From Parabacteroides sp. AD58 (GTDB lineage Bacteria > Bacteroidota > Bacteroidia > Bacteroidales > Tannerellaceae), in the NCBI RefSeq assembly GCF_023744375.2, contig NZ_CP146284.1, positions 1,922,001-1,986,000 of the forward strand: 64,000 bases of DNA, written 5' to 3'. Below, piece by piece: positions 34,672-43,123 of this stretch (within the stretch, counting starts at the first letter, position 1; every line of letters begins with the position of its first letter). A model generated the notes under the pieces. The model did no database searches, was not told the DNA's origin, and saw nothing but the letters and a program-made list of their open reading frames with translations. A program made the translations under genes and the position numbers.

Positions 34672-36033
34672 TCATCTTTTGGCCACTGCTTCTTTTCGTT
34701 TCATCTCCAACAATACGCCTCCTGACAGCGGAATAGCCAATACAAAGGTAAACATGTCTGATACAGCCTGACACATTTCAACACCCTGCAAACCTAAGTA
34801 ATAAGGCAGAATAAAAATCAACGGGATGAAAAACAATCCCTGACGGGCAGATGCCAGGATAGTAGCTCTGACCGATTTACGAATGGTCTGCAGCATCATA
34901 TTACTCAATATGATCCACGCGCCTAACGGATAAGTAATCAATTGCCAGCGCAAAGCTGCCGAACCGGTTTCAATCACCAACGGATCGCCTTTCCGGAACA
35001 AGGCAACGATTTCTTCGGCATAACCCATTCCGGCCACCGAACAGCACAGTAAAAAGATAAAACCCACTTTGACACTGAACCAGAAACCCTGCCGAACACG
35101 AGCATACAACCCGGCTCCATAATTAAATCCACATAAAGGCTGGAAACCTTGACCGAAACCTATCAGGAATGAATTGATAAACATACCGATCCGCGACACA
35201 ATAGACATGCCGGCAATGGCAGCATCACCATAATTACCGGCAGACACATTCAAGAAGATAGTCGAAATACTGGCCAGTCCCTGACGGGCCAATGAAGGTG
35301 TTCCTCCTCCGATAATCTCTTTCACGAAGCTCCATGAAAAAGTAAAATTCCGGTAATGAATGCGGATATTACCTTCACGACGCCCCATATAAAACAGCAG
35401 GCAAAAGCTAAACACCTGACTGATTACAGTGGCTATAGCCGCACCTGAAATTCCTAAATCGCAGACAAAAATCAAGATCGGGTCCAAGATTACATTGGTT
35501 GCCGCACCCGCAACAATTCCCACCATGGCATAAGCAGCATTTCCCTGAAAACGCATCTGGTTGTTCAAGACCAGCGAAGCAATCATAAAGGGAGAACCCA
35601 ACAATATAATTCCCAGATACCGCTCCGTATAGGGTAGAATCGTTGGCGTCGAGCCCAAGGCATACGAAAGCGGACGGAGCAGCAATAGTCCGAGCAGCAT
35701 AAGAATCACGCCCAGCGACAACGCCAGGAAAAATCCGGTAGCCGCCATCCTGCTGGCAGCTTCATCTTCTTTAGCTCCCAATTTGCGGGAAATATAATTA
35801 CCGGAACCGTGACCAAAGAAAAAGCCGACAGCCTGTATGATCGACATGACAGAAAATACAATTCCTACTGCAGCAGTCGACTGAGTATTAATCTTCCCCA
35901 CAAAATAGGTATCGGCGATGTTATAGAAAGAAGTAACCAGCATACTGACAATGGTTGGAACGGCCAGTGTCATAATCACTTTAGGCACCGGAGCCGTCGT
36001 CAGATACTTAAAATTGTCTTTTGTTCGATGCAT
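34672..36033 (-). CDS. MATE-family multidrug/organic-cation efflux transporter
   Basis: 453 residues with about 12 hydrophobic helices, in the NorM/MepA group of cation-coupled exporters in the inner membrane. Conserved elements are PTIVSMLVTSFYNIADTYFVGKIN (helix 1 to 2), MRFQGNAAYAMVGIVAGAATNVILDPILIF and GFGQGFQPLCGFNYGAG. Substrate not predictable. The gene has a 230-bp leader with three strong inverted repeats (36064-36216), unusual beside its neighbours. Confidence 0.92.
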   Translation of the reverse strand: MHRTKDNFKYLTTAPVPKVIMTLAVPTIVSMLVTSFYNIADTYFVGKINTQSTAAVGIVFSVMSIIQAVGFFFGHGSGNYISRKLGAKEDEAASRMAATGFFLALSLGVILMLLGLLLLRPLSYALGSTPTILPYTERYLGIILLGSPFMIASLVLNNQMRFQGNAAYAMVGIVAGAATNVILDPILIFVCDLGISGAAIATVISQVFSFCLLFYMGRREGNIRIHYRNFTFSWSFVKEIIGGGTPSLARQGLASISTIFLNVSAGNYGDAAIAGMSIVSRIGMFINSFLIGFGQGFQPLCGFNYGAGLYARVRQGFWFSVKVGFIFLLCCSVAGMGYAEEIVALFRKGDPLVIETGSAALRWQLITYPLGAWIILSNMMLQTIRKSVRATILASARQGLFFIPLIFILPYYLGLQGVEMCQAVSDMFTFVLAIPLSGGVLLEMKRKEAVAKR

Positions 36034-36063
36034 CTTTATCTCTTTTTATTGCCATTTCCCCAA

Positions 36064-36216
36064 AGGCCGTGAATCCATTGTTCCCGATTCAGGCCTAAAC
36101 GGAACATCTTGTTCCACATTAACTGGTTCTTCCAACAGATAGATTCAAGCAGGTATTGGAAAGGCAGTCAGGTACCAACGCTACTCCGATGAAAAAAGCG
36201 ATGTTACCTGGCTGCC
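36064..36216 (-). promoter_or_regulatory. Structured 5' leader of the MATE gene (class unknown)
   Basis: Within the 233-bp gap after the CBM9 gene three stem-loops are visible: 36163-36216 (GGCAG-n-CAGGTA arms, large loop), 36101-36115 (GGAACA/TGTTCC) and 36064-36096 (AGGCC-n-GAATC arms). Their order before a transporter gene suggests an RNA switch or attenuator. I compared by eye with FMN, TPP and cobalamin riboswitch signature loops and found none, so the ligand, if any, is unknown. Confidence 0.4.
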
Positions 36217-36266
36217 CTTTATTTTCTTCCTTCTTCTTCTGTTATTTCAGTAACAGAACGGGCTGA

Positions 36267-37370
36267 TTATTTCCAGACGAAACCGTCCTGGTTAATCCGC
36301 CATACTGAACCATCTGCTGCCGGCAATGAGATTTCGAACAAGGAAGCTGTCCGTTCTACGGTCATTTTAGCTACCTGTTCAGCCGAACAAATATCTGAAG
36401 CCTTCAGCGCCGTTGCTGTAGCAGCAAATTCGCCTGTCGCTTCCTGATATTCTTTCTGCCGGTAATACAACTGGCGCAACATCCACTTCACCGCTTCCTC
36501 CGGCTTTTCCTGGAAAGTATCTTCGCCCTGGCCAGCCACTTTATCAGAGAATTGAACATAACCCCAGTATTCAGGCAAGTGGATATTGATAATTCCGGTT
36601 GGTGCCCAAACCCAGTTATATTCACGGATCTTATCTTCACCCTTGATCGGGATCTTCACATATTTGCCGTCTTTTACCTCGGTAGTCCATTCCACCCGAG
36701 AGAAATTCACCCGGAACTGATCACCCTTATTCGGAGCACCTTTATGATCATTCATAACCTGATTTAAAGTTTCCCACGGGATGAAGACTTCCACACCCCA
36801 GCCTTTGTCGGTATCATTCGGATTATTGATCGTGCCATCCACCCAAACAGCCGATTTCATACCCGCAAATTCCCAGCCATTCAATACAGCCGGACGGTTC
36901 CGGTATGGCTGGCTCAAATACAAGTCCCAGTCTGTACCCAAGGCATTTACTTCATATTCCAGATAATTGTGCGTATCACCTGTCGGATCGAGGAAGATCT
37001 CGAAGTCATTCTCCAGGAAAATCACACAATCATGCTCTGTCTGATAAGCCCACACATGAGGCTCGTCCATCCAGGCAGCAAAATACATACCTTTTTCGTC
37101 GTATGCCATTTTAGCCCGCGTCTGATACAACGGGGCCGGACGCTTGTCTCCTTCGATATCCGTAAAATCAGAAGTCCACGGAATAGCATCCCATTCGGTC
37201 AGCTTTCCGTCGATTTTGATTTCACCCGGAGCCTTGTAGCAAACATACGTCGGTGCATTCAATGGTGTTACCGGAGAAAAATCAATGTTTTTCTCTTCCG
37301 TTTGTGGTTGTGGCGTACAAGCCAGCAGCGCCCATGAGAGCGCTCCTAAAGTCATCAGTTCCTTCTTCAT
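36267..37370 (-). CDS. CBM9-like carbohydrate-binding lipoprotein
   Basis: 367 residues, lipoprotein signal with Cys at about residue 18 (SWALLAC). The body is a family-9 carbohydrate-binding fold: IKIDGKLTEWDAIPWTSDFTDIEG, ENDFEIFLDPTGDTHNYLEYEVNALGTDWDLYL, then KGWGVEVFIPWETL. In Bacteroidales such proteins bind glycans or their sugar ends at the surface. It lies 6 bp before the end of the gamma carbonic anhydrase gene's spacer region, on the same strand, so it may be transcribed from the anhydrase promoter. Confidence 0.85.
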   Translation of the reverse strand: MKKELMTLGALSWALLACTPQPQTEEKNIDFSPVTPLNAPTYVCYKAPGEIKIDGKLTEWDAIPWTSDFTDIEGDKRPAPLYQTRAKMAYDEKGMYFAAWMDEPHVWAYQTEHDCVIFLENDFEIFLDPTGDTHNYLEYEVNALGTDWDLYLSQPYRNRPAVLNGWEFAGMKSAVWVDGTINNPNDTDKGWGVEVFIPWETLNQVMNDHKGAPNKGDQFRVNFSRVEWTTEVKDGKYVKIPIKGEDKIREYNWVWAPTGIINIHLPEYWGYVQFSDKVAGQGEDTFQEKPEEAVKWMLRQLYYRQKEYQEATGEFAATATALKASDICSAEQVAKMTVERTASLFEISLPAADGSVWRINQDGFVWK

Positions 37371-37376
37371 ATTATT

Positions 37377-37913
37377 TTATTTATGTTCTTTGTTGTCTTC
37401 TTCCGTGTACCACGAAGAATACATATGATAGTTCTTGGCGATTTTCTGGTTTATTTCTTTCGACTGTTCCGGATCAACTTTCTTGACAAACTTGGCCGGA
37501 ACACCGGCATAAATACTTCCCGGTTCAACAATGGTTTTACTCAATACAACAGAGCCGGCAGCCACGATAGCGCCTTCTCCAATGACAGCATGGTCCATGA
37601 CGACGGCTCCCATACCGATCAGTGCGCCATGACAAATCTTGGCGCCATGGATGGTTACATTATGACCGATGGAAACATCATCACCGATTTCAATCGTCGA
37701 TTTTTCATACAACGTATGCAACACCGAACCATCCTGAATGTTCACACCATTACCGATACGGATGGAATTGACATCGCCGCGTACAACAGTTCCAAACCAG
37801 ACACTGCAACCTTCACCGATTTCAACATCACCGATAATCGTTGCGTTATCGGCTAAAAAAGTATCTTTTCCGATTTTCGGAGTAAAACCTCTTACTGATT
37901 TAATTAATGCCAT
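37377..37913 (-). CDS. Gamma-class carbonic anhydrase-like protein
   Basis: 178 residues, almost entirely left-handed beta helix. The metal-site histidines are visible in SVLHTLYE, IGHNVTIHGAKICHGALIGMGAVVM. Family members interconvert CO2 and bicarbonate or are catalytically weak homologues. Its stop is 6 bp before the CBM9 ATG, so the two are probably one transcript with no obvious functional link. A terminator-like hairpin (37947-37981) separates it from the upstream aminopeptidase gene. Confidence 0.88.
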   Translation of the reverse strand: MALIKSVRGFTPKIGKDTFLADNATIIGDVEIGEGCSVWFGTVVRGDVNSIRIGNGVNIQDGSVLHTLYEKSTIEIGDDVSIGHNVTIHGAKICHGALIGMGAVVMDHAVIGEGAIVAAGSVVLSKTIVEPGSIYAGVPAKFVKKVDPEQSKEINQKIAKNYHMYSSWYTEEDNKEHK

Positions 37914-37946
37914 AGAGCTTGTGAGTTATTTAGTTTATAGTTTTAT

Positions 37947-37981
37947 AAGTTGACGGGCAGACAAAGTTTCCCCGTCAACTT
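37947..37981 (-). terminator. Hairpin after aminopeptidase P
   Basis: 11-bp inverted repeat AAGTTGACGGG (37947-37957) pairing with CCCGTCAACTT (37971-37981), in the 85-bp gap after the aminopeptidase stop. The following bases are AT-rich but not a clear U-tract. The arms are also part of the GTTGAC words seen in other gaps. Confidence 0.5.
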
Positions 37982-37998
37982 ATTCTTTTGCCATCTCT

Positions 37999-39786
37999 TT
38001 AAATTTCGGCTGTCTTTTCCTTCAGCCAAGCGCGTTCGTCGTCTGTCAGATACGGACTCAGCTTTTCATATACAGTCTGATGATATTTATTCAACCAAGC
38101 ATGTTCACGGGCCGACAGCATAGAAACAATTACCAGACGCGTATCGATATAACACAAGGTCAGCGTTTCCATTCTCAGGAATTTACCAAATTCCGTCTCG
38201 CTGTCTTCACATATCTCGATCATATTCTCGGTACGGATTCCGTATTGTCCGGCACGATACATAGCCGGCTCGTCACTCATTACCATACCAGCTTCCAGAA
38301 CAACCGGATTTTCTTCCATTCGAATGCTCTGCGGACCTTCGTGTACATTCAGGCAATGCCCAATGCCGTGTCCGGTGCCATGCAGGTAATTGATGCCGGC
38401 ATCCCAAAGAGCTTTACGTGCTAAAATATCCAACTGGCTACCTCTCATACCCACCGGGAATTTACATTTACCCAAGCTGATAGTTCCCTTCAATGCCCGG
38501 GTAAAGTCTTTCTTCATCTGTTCAGTCGGTTCACCCAAGGCTATCGTACGGGTTATATCCGTTGTTCCATCCAGATACTGGGCACCACTGTCCAGCAGAT
38601 AAAGGCTTTCCGGTTTCAGCTCCACATCGGTTTCCGGAGTCGGAGAATAATGAACCACAGCTCCATGCGCACCGTAACTGGAAATGCTGGCAAAGCTATC
38701 CATAACGTATAAAGGTTGTTCAGCACGCAAAGCCGTCAGCTTGTGACTGGCACTCAGTTCGGTTACTTTCTCGCCGGCAGCCATCTGTTTTTCCAGCCAA
38801 TAATAGAATTTGGTCAAGGCAACGCCATCCTTCACAACGGCATTCCGGTATCCTTTCCGCTCCGTTTCATTCTTGATACTCTTCAATGTATTAGCCGGAG
38901 AGATACCTTCAATAATCTGGGCAGATTGAGGCAATGCATTGCAAATAGCCACATTCGTAAGCGCTGTATCCAGATAAACGCGCGTATGTTCCGGCAAACG
39001 GGACAGATAAGTCGTCAGACAAGAATAGTCGGCCAAAACGACGCCTTCCTTCTTCAGACGTTCTCCCACTTCAACTGGCACTTTCTTCGGGTCAATAAAA
39101 AGAACGTTCTCATCATTGGATACAAACATGTATGCAACCCCAACCGGATTGTAGGCTACATCTGTTCCACGGATATTACAAGTCCAGGCTACTTCATCCA
39201 AGGCTGAAAGCACCGTACAATCAGCTCCAGCCTGATGCAGACGCAAATTGATATCATTCAGTTTATCTTCCGTAGAGCGACCACTCAGTTCTACCGGCAA
39301 ATCAAAAATGGGAGCTCCCGGAAGTGCCGGACGATCTTTCCACAGCTCGTCCAACAATGCACAGTCTGTATTCAGTTCGATACCATTTCGAGCTAACGAA
39401 TGCTTCAGGTTTTTAGCATCAGCCGCACTGTAAGTAGCACCATTCAACCCAACTGTTTCCTTCGACTTCAATTCAGACAATAAGAAATCCGTAATTGAAG
39501 GAGTATCGGGCAATTTCAACCGATATAAATCGATGCCACTGCCTTCCAGCTGCGCTTCAGCTTGCAGGAAATACCGGGAGTCAGTCCACAAACCGGCCTT
39601 TTCCAATGTTACCACTACAGTTCCTGCCGACCCGGTAAAACCGGAAATCCATTCCCGATACTTCCAGCATGCTGCCGGATACTCACTCATGTGCGGATCG
39701 GTTGTTGGAATAATATAAGCTGAAATATTCTGCTTTTTCATGGCTTCCCGCAAGGCAGAAAGCCGTTCTGGTATTTGTGTTTTCAT
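37999..39786 (-). CDS. Xaa-Pro aminopeptidase (M24 family, aminopeptidase P)
   Basis: 595 residues, releasing N-terminal residues ahead of proline. Two creatinase-like N-terminal domains (residues 1-300) precede the pita-bread catalytic domain. Metal ligands are visible: Asp in LLDSGAQYLDGTTDITR (two Asp), His in HGTGHGIGHCLNVHE, Glu in GIRTENMIEI and Glu in LRMETLTL. The size and C-terminal tail match the long cytoplasmic form of eukaryote-like AMPP1. A TAACTTTG box lies at 39814-39821. Confidence 0.93.
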   Translation of the reverse strand: MKTQIPERLSALREAMKKQNISAYIIPTTDPHMSEYPAACWKYREWISGFTGSAGTVVVTLEKAGLWTDSRYFLQAEAQLEGSGIDLYRLKLPDTPSITDFLLSELKSKETVGLNGATYSAADAKNLKHSLARNGIELNTDCALLDELWKDRPALPGAPIFDLPVELSGRSTEDKLNDINLRLHQAGADCTVLSALDEVAWTCNIRGTDVAYNPVGVAYMFVSNDENVLFIDPKKVPVEVGERLKKEGVVLADYSCLTTYLSRLPEHTRVYLDTALTNVAICNALPQSAQIIEGISPANTLKSIKNETERKGYRNAVVKDGVALTKFYYWLEKQMAAGEKVTELSASHKLTALRAEQPLYVMDSFASISSYGAHGAVVHYSPTPETDVELKPESLYLLDSGAQYLDGTTDITRTIALGEPTEQMKKDFTRALKGTISLGKCKFPVGMRGSQLDILARKALWDAGINYLHGTGHGIGHCLNVHEGPQSIRMEENPVVLEAGMVMSDEPAMYRAGQYGIRTENMIEICEDSETEFGKFLRMETLTLCYIDTRLVIVSMLSAREHAWLNKYHQTVYEKLSPYLTDDERAWLKEKTAEI

Positions 39787-39813
39787 CGCATGCTATTTTT
39801 TTAATGTCAAAGG

Positions 39814-39821
39814 CAAAGTTA
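39814..39821 (-). promoter_or_regulatory. Promoter -7 box for aminopeptidase P
   Basis: Read leftward: TAACTTTG, a TAnnTTTG match 28 bp before the ATG at 39786. Confidence 0.45.
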
Positions 39822-39860
39822 ATCATTTTATTTAATCTTACAAGGCAGAATCCGGTGAAT

Positions 39861-39904
39861 AAAAAAGGCGTTGCCTGAAGTCATTTTGCTTCCGGCAACG
39901 CCTT
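39861..39904 (-). terminator. galM terminator
   Basis: Perfect 11-bp stem (AAGGCGTTGCC at 39865-39875 with 39894-39904) followed leftward by T6 at 39861-39866, 25 bp after the galM stop. Confidence 0.85.
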
Positions 39905-39929
39905 TGACATTACAAAATATTCCGTAATT

Positions 39930-41081
39930 TTATTTCACACTGAACTTATAGATACATTCGCTCTTGTAAGTCTGTCCCGGTTCCAATACGACACTTGGGA
40001 AATCCGGATGATTCGGAGTATCCGGATAATGTTGTGATTCCAGACAGATGGCGCCACGGCGTGGATAAACGACACCATGTTTTCCATTTTCCTTTTCAGC
40101 CATCATATTTCCGCAATAAACCTGCAGGCCAGGTTCGTTAGTATAAACCTGCATCTGGATGCCACTGGTCGGAGCAACGACCGTTGCTGCTACCTGATTG
40201 ATATCACCCTTCGTATTCAATACCCAGTTATGATCGTAACCACCAGCTTTTACCAGCTGTTCGAAGTCGCCATTAATACGGTCGCCGATTGTAACCGGTT
40301 CACGCAAATCCATCGGAGTTCCTTCTACCGGAGCGATACCCGTCGGAATAAACAACGTATCTACCGGAGTGTAATTGTCGGCATTGATAGAAAGCTGATG
40401 ATCCAAGATCGTAGAACCTGCCACACCCGACAGATTGAAATAGCTGTGATTAGTCAAGTTAACCACTGTTTTCTTATCGGTTGTTGCTTCATACTTAATA
40501 TCCATTGCATTATCGTCAGTCAAGGTATAAACAACCTTTACATTCAGATTACCCGGGAAGCCGGCTTCTCCGTCTTTTGACACATACGTCAATTCAACAG
40601 AATTATCACTCAGTTGCTTGGCATCCCATATCTGACGGTCGAAACCGTTCGGTCCGCCATGCAAGCAGTTCGTCTTATCATTCTGCGGCAGTGTATATTC
40701 AACGCCATCCAAAGTAAACTTACCATTCGCAATACGGTTGCCATAACGGCCGATCAAAGCACCGAAATTTCCTGTGCTGGAAATATAATCCTGCAATTTA
40801 TCATAACCCAATACGACATCCGTCATTTTTCCGTTCTTGTCAGGAACCATCATCGAAACCCAACGGCCGCCCCAGTTGGTAATACAAGCTTCAGCGCCCT
40901 TTGCGTTTTTCAATACATACAAAGCTACCGGTTTGCCATCTACTTCAGAAGTAAAATCGGCCGGATTCAAACCAGAAAGAGTTGTTGCCGGAGCTGCGGC
41001 TTCTTCTTTTTGCTGTTGTTTCTGAGCACACGACAGCATCATGCACAAGGCCATGGCTGCCACACAAAATTTTTTAATCAT
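39930..41081 (-). CDS. Aldose 1-epimerase (galactose mutarotase), exported
   Basis: 383 residues. A lipoprotein signal (Cys about 18 in ALCMMLSC) makes this an envelope-anchored version of the normally cytoplasmic enzyme. The mutarotase fold shows GRYGNRIANGKFTLDG, NHSYFNLSG (catalytic His), NADNYTPVDTLFIPTG, and TNEPGLQVYCGN (catalytic Glu about 320). It interconverts anomers of galactose or glucose released outside. Promoter TATCTTTG at 41114-41121. Array 41297 lies further upstream. Confidence 0.92.
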   Translation of the reverse strand: MIKKFCVAAMALCMMLSCAQKQQQKEEAAAPATTLSGLNPADFTSEVDGKPVALYVLKNAKGAEACITNWGGRWVSMMVPDKNGKMTDVVLGYDKLQDYISSTGNFGALIGRYGNRIANGKFTLDGVEYTLPQNDKTNCLHGGPNGFDRQIWDAKQLSDNSVELTYVSKDGEAGFPGNLNVKVVYTLTDDNAMDIKYEATTDKKTVVNLTNHSYFNLSGVAGSTILDHQLSINADNYTPVDTLFIPTGIAPVEGTPMDLREPVTIGDRINGDFEQLVKAGGYDHNWVLNTKGDINQVAATVVAPTSGIQMQVYTNEPGLQVYCGNMMAEKENGKHGVVYPRRGAICLESQHYPDTPNHPDFPSVVLEPGQTYKSECIYKFSVK

Positions 41082-41113
41082 CGTGTCTAAAATTTAAGAT
41101 TCTCAATTGCCAG

Positions 41114-41121
41114 CAAAGATA
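41114..41121 (-). promoter_or_regulatory. Promoter -7 box for galM
   Basis: Read leftward: TATCTTTG, 33 bp before the ATG. The 22-bp tandem array starts about 175 bp further upstream. Confidence 0.55.
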
Positions 41122-41296
41122 CGTTTTTCCTGGATAAAGCAAGACAAAATCCTATTGATTCTTTCTTCTCGAAATTCCCACCAAATCTTTTTCGCAAACA
41201 AGAAGTAAAAAAAGGCCTGACAGATAAAGAACAAACAGACTTTATTCCCCGAAGCTGTAAATATCTTATTAAAATGTCTTTTTAAATAAACCGTTT

Positions 41297-41365
41297 CACC
41301 CGGGTGAGACGATCGTTCCACCTATGTGAGACGATCGTTCCACATAGGTGAAACGATCATTCCAC
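41297..41365. repeat. 22-bp tandem array, left part, interrupted by an IS3 element
   Basis: Three complete 22-bp units start at 41297, 41319 and 41341; a fourth begins with CAC at 41363 and continues on the far side of the IS at 42961-42982. Each has two dyads: CACC-n2-GGTG-like (CACCCGGGTG, CACCTATGTG, CACATAGGTG) centred at unit position 5.5 and ACGATCGT centred at 16.5, exactly 11 bp apart. Confidence 0.92.
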
Positions 41366-41564
41366 TGTCATTTAACGAATTTGGTTGACTTAAAATCTCT
41401 TTATAAATAGAAGGGGTTGACTGTAGTTTAACTTATTTATATACTGAGTTGACTCATTTTTTTGTTATTCACCCTGCAGGTTGTCTTTTCTTATTTTGGG
41501 CAAAAATAAACAAAGATCTTTTATCCTGATAAAAATAATGAAAAAACCACCGCGGTGGTTTGCC

Positions 41565-42494
41565 TTACGGCTGGAGGCGCGAAGCCTCCAAAGAGTTTGT
41601 CTCCACCTGGTTGGCAGAAACGAAGGCATTAGACATTTCTCCTTGGATGGCTAATTCCCGATAACTCTTCCAGCGTTTCTTTATTGTTCCCCTCATTGCG
41701 GAGGCTTCAGCAGGAGTTATACCGTCCAGACTCAAATGAGGACGCTCATTGTTATAGAAATCGACCGCTATCCTTATAGCTGATTTAACTTCCGATACGC
41801 CGTAAAAGGATTGCCCCAAAAGGAGTTCATTCTTAATTGTATTGTTGACTCGTTCCGCCACGGCATTATCTTTGGGATTGCCGCTTTCGGTCATGCTTAT
41901 CTTTATATGATGTTCCTTCAACCGGGAGATATAACTGTAACAGGCATATTGGACACCACGGTCCGAGTGATGGATCAATCCATTAAGATCCTTGCCCTTA
42001 TAATAGGCCAAGGCCATGTTCAATGCGTCCAAAGGATAACGGGCTTCCAGCGTGTCGCCCACACTGTAACCGATGATTTCCTTTGTGTAGTAATCCGTTA
42101 CTAAAGAAAGATAGCAGAAATCGTACTCGCCCGTTTCCGGCTTTGTCCAGTAAGGTATATAGGTGATATCGCTGACTATCAGCTGGCAGGGACGATCCGG
42201 AATGTATGTCTTAATCAGATTCGGATAGACTGGATACTCATGGTCGGAATCGGTTGTCTTGACGCGTCTTTTCCGTTTACGGACTTTCAGGCCATAACGT
42301 TCGATGATGTCATAGAAACGGTTATAACCCACGCTATGGGAACCAAACCGGCTCTGGTACATCTGCCAAAGCTTGTTCCCTCCTATGCCCGGATCTTTCC
42401 CTCGGATTTCCTTGATAAACTCCACAACGAAAGATTCTTCCATCAGACGTTGCAGTACCTTGTCCTCATGCTTATAGTAGGCTTGTTTACTCAC
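41565..42494 (-). CDS. IS3-family transposase OrfB (DDE integrase core)
   Basis: 309 residues of the rve/IS150-like catalytic protein: an HTH_21 segment (GIGGNKLWQMYQSRFG) followed by the DDE core with IVSDITYIPYW (first Asp), LIHHSDRGVQYAC (second Asp) and PKDNAVAERVNNTIKNELL (Glu). The frame stays open upstream to the A7 run at 42575-42581, so the real product is a fusion with OrfA made by -1 frameshifting. The extension carries RRLHERDRERYKVVPLCRLLGV, typical of OrfB starts. Confidence 0.93.
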   Translation of the reverse strand: MSKQAYYKHEDKVLQRLMEESFVVEFIKEIRGKDPGIGGNKLWQMYQSRFGSHSVGYNRFYDIIERYGLKVRKRKRRVKTTDSDHEYPVYPNLIKTYIPDRPCQLIVSDITYIPYWTKPETGEYDFCYLSLVTDYYTKEIIGYSVGDTLEARYPLDALNMALAYYKGKDLNGLIHHSDRGVQYACYSYISRLKEHHIKISMTESGNPKDNAVAERVNNTIKNELLLGQSFYGVSEVKSAIRIAVDFYNNERPHLSLDGITPAEASAMRGTIKKRWKSYRELAIQGEMSNAFVSANQVETNSLEASRLQP

Positions 42495-42559
42495 ACCAAG
42501 CAGACGGCACAGGGGAACGACCTTATACCGTTCCCTGTCCCTTTCATGCAGCCTACGGA

Positions 42560-42919
42560 CTACTTGGTGCCAGCTTTTTTTAGCTTTATGCCATACACTT
42601 CCTCGCCATAGGCGACCATCTCTTGGTAGAAATCTGCGCGCAAACGCTCTTCGGCCAATGCTTTCTTCAGTGACGACAACTCTTCGAGGAGCTTCTTGTA
42701 GTCTTCCGGCGTCACGTCTTTTCCTTGCTTTTTCATGAGTTCTGCTTCTAGAGGATTTTCTCGTTCAAAGGTAGCTATTATTCGATAAATGCTCGAACGA
42801 CTTACTCCATATTGTTGAACCACTTCCTGGATGGAGACGTTGTCTTGCTTTACCAAACGGAAAATCTCTCTTTCCTGATTCTTCCGAAACTTCTCTTGTT
42901 CATAATTGCTTTCTTTCAT
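42560..42919 (-). CDS. IS3-family transposase OrfA
   Basis: 119 residues. A helix-turn-helix (VSIQEVVQQYGVSRSSIYRIIATFE) is followed by a coiled-coil (PEDYKKLLEELSSLKKALAEERLRADFYQEMV). The last codons contain an A7 slippery run (leftward strand at 42575-42581) where the -1 shift into OrfB would occur. Confidence 0.9.
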   Translation of the reverse strand: MKESNYEQEKFRKNQEREIFRLVKQDNVSIQEVVQQYGVSRSSIYRIIATFERENPLEAELMKKQGKDVTPEDYKKLLEELSSLKKALAEERLRADFYQEMVAYGEEVYGIKLKKAGTK

Positions 42920-42960
42920 CTTCTTGTTTTTTAGGAGTCAACCTTATTTACAAAAAGACA

Positions 42961-42982
42961 CACAAGGGTGAAACGATAAAAT
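42961..42982. repeat. Right part of the interrupted 22-bp array
   Basis: CACAAGGGTG followed by AAACGATAAA continues unit four of the array at 41297 after the IS3 element; the first CAC is the target duplication. The second dyad is degraded here and the array ends. Confidence 0.75.
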
Positions 42983-43020
42983 TATAACAGGAAAAGGATC
43001 TCTTATTCATCTATTCCCTT

Positions 43021-43028
43021 TATCTTTG
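43021..43028 (+). promoter_or_regulatory. Promoter -7 box for hemW
   Basis: TATCTTTG about 95 bp before the hemW ATG. Because the IS3 element is upstream, the -33 region is still native but the array that lay close by is now separated. Confidence 0.45.
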
Positions 43029-43123
43029 CCTAGAGAAAGAAACAGAAGATTGGCAACAACCTTCAGAAAAACGATTATCAGTACACGGAAAAGGCTCGAA
43101 TTCCCGAGCAAAATACACAACGT

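Larger units (their letters stand above)
41366..42960 (-). mobile_element. IS3-family insertion sequence, 1595 bp, inside the 22-bp array
   Basis: Ends are an ungapped imperfect inverted repeat: the left begins TGTCATTTAACGAATTTGGT, the right, reversed, TGTCTTTTTGTAAATAAGGT, both then continuing TTGACT. The triplet CAC flanks both ends (41363-41365 and 42961-42963), a 3-bp target duplication. Removing the IS and one CAC restores the 22-bp period of the array. It encodes orfA and orfB with a frameshift site and appears intact. Confidence 0.92.

Noticed and set aside
36034..36266. Named riboswitch (FMN, TPP or cobalamin) before the MATE gene.
   Set aside because: None of the conserved loop sequences I know for these classes is present; reported only as an unassigned structured leader.
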